From: CAVPDE01 sp963707125
GTDB taxonomy: Bacteria; Desulfobacterota; DSM-4660; Desulfatiglandales; HGW-15
DNA: 64,000 nt
NCBI GenBank assembly: GCA_963707125.1
Contig: CAVPOU010000007.1
Span: 1 to 64,000 of the forward strand
Reading direction: 5' to 3'
The notes under the pieces: generated by a model
What the model saw: only the letters and a program-made list of their open reading frames with translations
Told to the model about the DNA's origin: nothing
Databases searched by the model: none
In this document: piece after piece, positions 60,348-64,000 of the stretch
How the letters are laid out: every line of letters begins with the position of its first letter
How positions within the stretch are numbered: position 1 is the first letter of the stretch
Position numbers and translations under genes: made by a program

Positions 60348-60659
60348 ATGCTTATTTCAAAGGAGATTCAGGAGACCAGGAACAAAATACTCGATTTCGA
60401 GAAAAGGATCGAGGAGATGCACCTCGAATTTCAGAAATACTGCCAGGGACTTGATCCGCGAATGCCGGACTACGAGCATCTTGAAAGAGAACTTCTTTTT
60501 TTCTCACGGCGGAAAATATTCGACCTGGAGCTCTCCAAACAGCTTGACAGGGTCCTCTACAAATTTCAGAACCGCAAGAGAATATGGGTCCGGTGGGCGG
60601 AGGAGTTTCAACAGGGCGTGCGTGAAAAAGCGCAGGATACCAAATCTCCACAGGGCTGA
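60348..60659 (+). CDS. Hypothetical coiled-coil protein, 103 residues
   Basis: Starts MLISKEIQETRNKILDFEKR and is predicted fully helical and charged, with EHLERELLFFSRRKIFDLEL in the middle and RKRIWVRWAEEFQQGVRE near the end. No family was recognised. ATG 60348 has only a weak GAGGATG before it. It converges with the lytic transglycosylase remnant, ending 3 bp before it. Confidence 0.5.
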   Translation: MLISKEIQETRNKILDFEKRIEEMHLEFQKYCQGLDPRMPDYEHLERELLFFSRRKIFDLELSKQLDRVLYKFQNRKRIWVRWAEEFQQGVREKAQDTKSPQG

Positions 60660-60662
60660 CCA

Positions 60663-61193
60663 TTACGGCCTCTTCTGGTCTTTCAGCTTCTTGATGTATT
60701 CCCGATAGAATTCCAGGGTTCGATTCCTGAAACGGACCGTCTCTCCAAAGGGCGGGATGCCCTTGTGCTCTTTGATCCTCTGAGGTCCGGCATTGTAAGC
60801 CGCGAGGGCGAGGCTTAAATCCCCCTTGTGGTCCTTCATCAGGCGCAGAAAATACTTGAGGCCATATTCCATGGCCAGTGAAGCATTGAGGCGATCATCG
60901 GTGGAGGACTGGAGCAGCTCTTTCCGGTATTAATCTGCAAGCAGTTTATCCATCAAGCGGCTGCAGGCCGCATCGTTCAGCCTTTCATCAACCTCGGGAT
61001 CGAGCTTTGCCCGGTAGAAGAGGAGCTTCTGTTTCACCCGGGCAAGAGAATGCCTGTAATCCAGGTACAGGGTCCCAATGTTCTGAACATGTTCCCAACT
61101 CTATTCTCCTTACAGGGCATGCTGAGCCACGGCAGGAGAACACCAGAGGAGGTGAAAGGCCAGCAGAAGGACCGGCACAACAAGGCGCATGAT
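60663..61193 (-). pseudogene. Lytic transglycosylase, decayed
   Basis: On the minus strand a signal peptide (MRLVVPVLLLAFHLLWCS, from about 61193) is followed by a stop in frame, then in another frame TLYLDYRHSLARVKQKLLFY and DPEVDERLNDAACSRLMDKL, a further TAA near 60930, and then RKELLQSSTDDRLNASLAMEYGLKYF, ALAAYNAGPQRIKEHKG and ETVRFRNRTLEFY. The AYNAGP block is the hallmark C-terminal half of SLT-type transglycosylases. The segment with the catalytic glutamate (ESxFNP...GLMQL) is missing. It is the only broken gene in the otherwise intact 43-64 kb block. Confidence 0.6.
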
Positions 61194-61383
61194 ATTCTCC
61201 TGAGGAGGCGAGAAAAAAGAAAGAGAAACGGATCCAACCATACCCCAGGACGGAAATGAAATCAATCATCTAAAACCCTGATCAGACCCAGGGGCAAGCA
61301 GAGGTAGCCGAAGGGTTGACATGAACCGGAGTCGGCTTATTTTGAATTTGTGCGATTGAAACCAAGCTGAACGGCTGAAATTT

Positions 61384-61548
61384 GTAACTGCTCAGGCGTT
61401 TAGGCTGAAGGCTGAAGAATGAAGGGCAATAATGATCATCCATGACACAATCACCTGCCAAGGTATCCAAACGATCTTGGCTTTGTGTGATCGCGCATGT
61501 GCTTTCCTTCAGTCTATCTACCTTCAGTCTGTCTACCTGATTAGTTAC
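61384..61548. mobile_element. IS66-like miniature element (MITE), copy 2
   Basis: A 165-bp element, 80-85% like copy 1 at 49558, with ends GTAACTGCTCAGGC and CTGATTAGTTAC. It is flanked by a perfect 8-bp target duplication TGAAATTT at 61376-61383 and 61549-61556. No coding frame. The rest of the 61194-61594 gap (61194-61375) has no gene. It lies 47 bp upstream of clpB. Confidence 0.8.
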
Positions 61549-61594
61549 TGAAATTTAAAATATATCGCAAATTTAGATCGCGGAGGATTTAGAG

Positions 61595-64000
61595 ATGCGT
61601 TTTGATAAGTTTACACTCAAATCACAGGAAATGATCCAGAATGCCCAGCATCTTGCCGAGCGTTTCGGGCACCAGCAGATCGAGCCCGAGCACCTTGCAA
61701 GAGCCCTCCTGGAACAAAAGGAGGGAGTGATCCCGCCTCTTCTCGGAAAGATCGGGGCCAATCAGAACCAGCTCATCAAGGAACTCGAGTCAAGTCTGGA
61801 GCAGATGCCGAGCGTATCCGGCTCGGGGACAGGACAGGTTTACCTGTCTCCCCGGGCAAAGGCCGTTGTGGACAGAGCCTTCGAGGAAGCGAAGCAGATG
61901 AAGGATGAATATGTGAGCCTGGAACACATCCTTCTTGCAGTGCTCGAAGAAAAAGACGGGAAGGCAACGAGAGTCTTTGCCGCCGCCGGAGTGACAAGGG
62001 AGGCTGTCCTGAATGCGCTCGTGGAGATCCGGGGAGGTCAGAGAATCACGGATCAGAATCCTGAAGACAAATACCAGGCCCTTGAGCGATTCAGCCGGGA
62101 CCTTACGGCCATTGCCTCTAAGGGGAATCTTGATCCGGTCATCGGGCGAGACGACGAGATACGCCGTGTGATTCAGGTCCTTTCCAGGAGGACCAAGAAC
62201 AACCCCGTGCTGATCGGAGAACCCGGCGTAGGCAAGACCGCCATTGTGGAGGGGCTGGCCCAAAGAATCATCCAGGGAGACGTGCCTGAGACTCTCAAAG
62301 GCAAGCGGGTCGTGGCTCTTGACATGGGAGCCCTCATTGCCGGAGCCAAGTATCGCGGGGAATTTGAAGACAGGCTGAAAGCCGTCCTCAAGGAAATTAC
62401 CGATGCTCACGGTGGGATCATCCTTTTCATCGACGAAATGCACACCCTGGTGGGTGCCGGAGCAGCGGAAGGAGCGGTGGATGCTTCCAACATGCTTAAG
62501 CCGGCTCTTGCCAGGGGCGAGCTCCGGTGTGTGGGCGCCACCACGATCAAGGAGTACAGAAAGCACATTGAGAAAGACGCGGCTCTGGAAAGGCGTTTCC
62601 AGCCCGTCGTGGTGGAGGAACCGAGCGTGGAGGACACCATTTCCATCCTGCGGGGGCTCAAAGAAAAATATGAAGTGCACCATGGGGTGCGCATCAAGGA
62701 TTCCGCGCTGGTGGCGGCGGCTACCCTGTCTCATCGTTACATCACGGATCGTTTCCTGCCGGACAAGGCGATTGATCTCATCGATGAGGCCACGTCCAGG
62801 CTGAGGATAGAAATCGACAGCATGCCTGCGGAGATCGACGCGATTCAGAGAAAGATCACCCAGCTCGAAATCGAAAGAGAGGCCCTGAAGAAGGAGAAGG
62901 ACCCTGCTTCCCGTGAAAGGCTCGAAAAACTGGAAAAGGAACTCACGGACCTGAAGGCTGAAAAGGAAGAAATGGGAGGGCACTGGAAAAAGGAGAAAGA
63001 AGCGATCGCTAAGATCAGAGAGATCAAGGAGAAGCTCGAATCCACGCGGATCGAGGCCCAGCTGGCCGAGCGACAGGGAGATCTCTCAAGGGCTGCGGAA
63101 CTGAAGTACGGAACACTGATTGCCCTGGAAAAGAGCCTGGAGCAGGAGAAAAAGAAGCTGGAGCAACTCCAGGTAGACCTGAAAATGCTGAAAGAAGAAG
63201 TGGACTCTGAGGACATCGCCGAGGTGGTTGGAAAATGGACAGGCATCCCTGTGAGCCGGCTGATGGAAGGAGAGAGGGAAAAACTCCTCAACATGGAAGA
63301 TCGTCTTGAGCGGCGTGTGATCGGTCAGAAGCAAGGGATCATCGCTGTGGCCAATGCCGTGCGAAGAGCCCGCTCCGGTCTCCAGGATCCCAACCGTCCC
63401 ATGGGTTCCTTTATCTTCATGGGACCCACGGGGGTCGGAAAGACGGAACTGGGCAGGGCTCTTGCGGAGTTTCTCTTTGACGACGAGAAGACCATGATCC
63501 GCCTGGACATGTCCGAATACATGGAGAAGCACTCGGTGGCCAGGTTAATCGGCGCTCCTCCGGGCTACGTGGGGTATGAGGAAGGAGGGCAGCTCACCGA
63601 GGCCGTGCGACGGCATCCTTACTCGGTGGTGCTTTTTGACGAAATCGAGAAGGCGCACCCCGACGTGTTCAATGCGCTCCTCCAGATTCTGGATGATGGG
63701 AGAATGACGGACGGGAAAGGCCGCACCGTGGATTTCAAGAACACCGTGATCATCATGACTTCCAATGTGGGGAGTCAGTGGATCTATGAGCTGGCCGGAA
63801 AAGACAACAAGGAGCTGGAGAGCCGGGTCATGGACGCCCTGCGAAGCACCTTCAGACCCGAATTTCTAAACCGCATTGACGAGATTGTGATCTTCAATTC
63901 GCTCGGAACCGAAGAGATCAAGAAGATCGTTGACATTCAGATCGCCTATTTGTCCAAGCGACTGGAGGCTAACAAGATGACCCTTGCCCTGACGGACCGG
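61595..64000 (+). CDS. clpB: Chaperone ATPase ClpB, 3' end beyond the window
   Basis: 802 codons are visible; the gene runs past the window end. The N-terminal Clp repeats lie at residues 1-150; AAA module 1 has Walker A GEPGVGKTAI near residue 208 and Walker B LFIDEMHTLV near 278; the coiled-coil middle domain (residues about 410-530, KITQLEIEREALKKEKD) is the ClpB disaggregase marker; AAA module 2 has GPTGVGKTE near 609 and LFDEIEKAHP, then MTSNVGS. It rescues aggregated proteins together with DnaK-DnaJ-GrpE. ATG 61595 follows GGAGG at 8 bp. Confidence 0.98.
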   Translation, partial: MRFDKFTLKSQEMIQNAQHLAERFGHQQIEPEHLARALLEQKEGVIPPLLGKIGANQNQLIKELESSLEQMPSVSGSGTGQVYLSPRAKAVVDRAFEEAKQMKDEYVSLEHILLAVLEEKDGKATRVFAAAGVTREAVLNALVEIRGGQRITDQNPEDKYQALERFSRDLTAIASKGNLDPVIGRDDEIRRVIQVLSRRTKNNPVLIGEPGVGKTAIVEGLAQRIIQGDVPETLKGKRVVALDMGALIAGAKYRGEFEDRLKAVLKEITDAHGGIILFIDEMHTLVGAGAAEGAVDASNMLKPALARGELRCVGATTIKEYRKHIEKDAALERRFQPVVVEEPSVEDTISILRGLKEKYEVHHGVRIKDSALVAAATLSHRYITDRFLPDKAIDLIDEATSRLRIEIDSMPAEIDAIQRKITQLEIEREALKKEKDPASRERLEKLEKELTDLKAEKEEMGGHWKKEKEAIAKIREIKEKLESTRIEAQLAERQGDLSRAAELKYGTLIALEKSLEQEKKKLEQLQVDLKMLKEEVDSEDIAEVVGKWTGIPVSRLMEGEREKLLNMEDRLERRVIGQKQGIIAVANAVRRARSGLQDPNRPMGSFIFMGPTGVGKTELGRALAEFLFDDEKTMIRLDMSEYMEKHSVARLIGAPPGYVGYEEGGQLTEAVRRHPYSVVLFDEIEKAHPDVFNALLQILDDGRMTDGKGRTVDFKNTVIIMTSNVGSQWIYELAGKDNKELESRVMDALRSTFRPEFLNRIDEIVIFNSLGTEEIKKIVDIQIAYLSKRLEANKMTLALTDR

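Noticed and set aside
61790..62983. A 397-codon open frame opposite clpB
   Set aside because: ClpB motifs on the plus strand are complete; the opposite frame is a shadow.
1..64000. CRISPR array
   Set aside because: No regularly spaced 25-40 bp direct repeat series was seen. The repeats present are dispersed palindromes and a few long duplications.

Overview
This window looks like chromosomal DNA of an anaerobic Desulfobacterota (former Deltaproteobacteria). That is inferred from gene content only: a tungsten aldehyde oxidoreductase remnant with its ferredoxin, an encapsulin with a hemerythrin cargo, rubrerythrins, a TudS-like Fe-S protein, the alr-argS-SPOR and tgt-yajC-secD-secF gene orders, and many REP-like intergenic palindromes. 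The bases are moderately GC rich. No rRNA, tRNA or CRISPR array was seen.

Layout. 0-3 kb: decayed aldehyde ferredoxin oxidoreductase, Fe-S partner, YkgJ-type Cys-cluster protein, SEC-C protein, DUF188 protein. 3.2-6.7 kb: LemA, DUF350 and a large secreted/membrane protein with two Hint domains and two TIM44-like domains, broken by two frameshifts. 6.8-13.2 kb: membrane-lipid cluster (GPH-type transporter, DUF1295, methyltransferase stub, facing CFA synthase, DUF1365, FAD oxidoreductase, DUF1499). 14-26 kb: oxidative-stress and sulfur island with hemerythrin-encapsulin operon, rubrerythrin, TudS-like protein, flavin/PNPOx protein, thioesterase, a rhodanese-rubrerythrin fusion whose catalytic Cys codon is TGA (probable selenocysteine), and a decayed second copy of that rhodanese. 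26-43 kb: accessory genes (sulfite-oxidase-like Mo enzyme, radical SAM/B12 protein, Fe-S photolyase, PEP-synthase-like dikinase, DUF234 ATPase, flavodoxin), many broken, with duplicated fragments of genes found elsewhere in the window. 42.8-64 kb: housekeeping block (mutT, TPR protein, secF, secD, yajC, tgt, queA; alr, argS, SPOR; tatA, tatC; dnaK, grpE; purC; clpB), almost entirely intact.

The strongest biological points are: (1) the in-frame TGA exactly at the rhodanese active-site cysteine, in a protein that continues in the same frame into an intact diiron rubrerythrin domain; (2) a complete encapsulin nanocompartment operon in which the hemerythrin carries a canonical C-terminal loading peptide; (3) a LemA/DUF350/tandem-Hint/TIM44 cluster; (4) a 158-165 bp miniature element with inverted ends and 8-bp target duplications, fitting an IS66-type MITE; (5) a strong asymmetry of gene-breaking lesions, many in the accessory 0-43 kb and almost none in the housekeeping 43-64 kb, which argues for real decay rather than uniform sequencing error. 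All functional calls come from motif recognition by eye; no database search was run.
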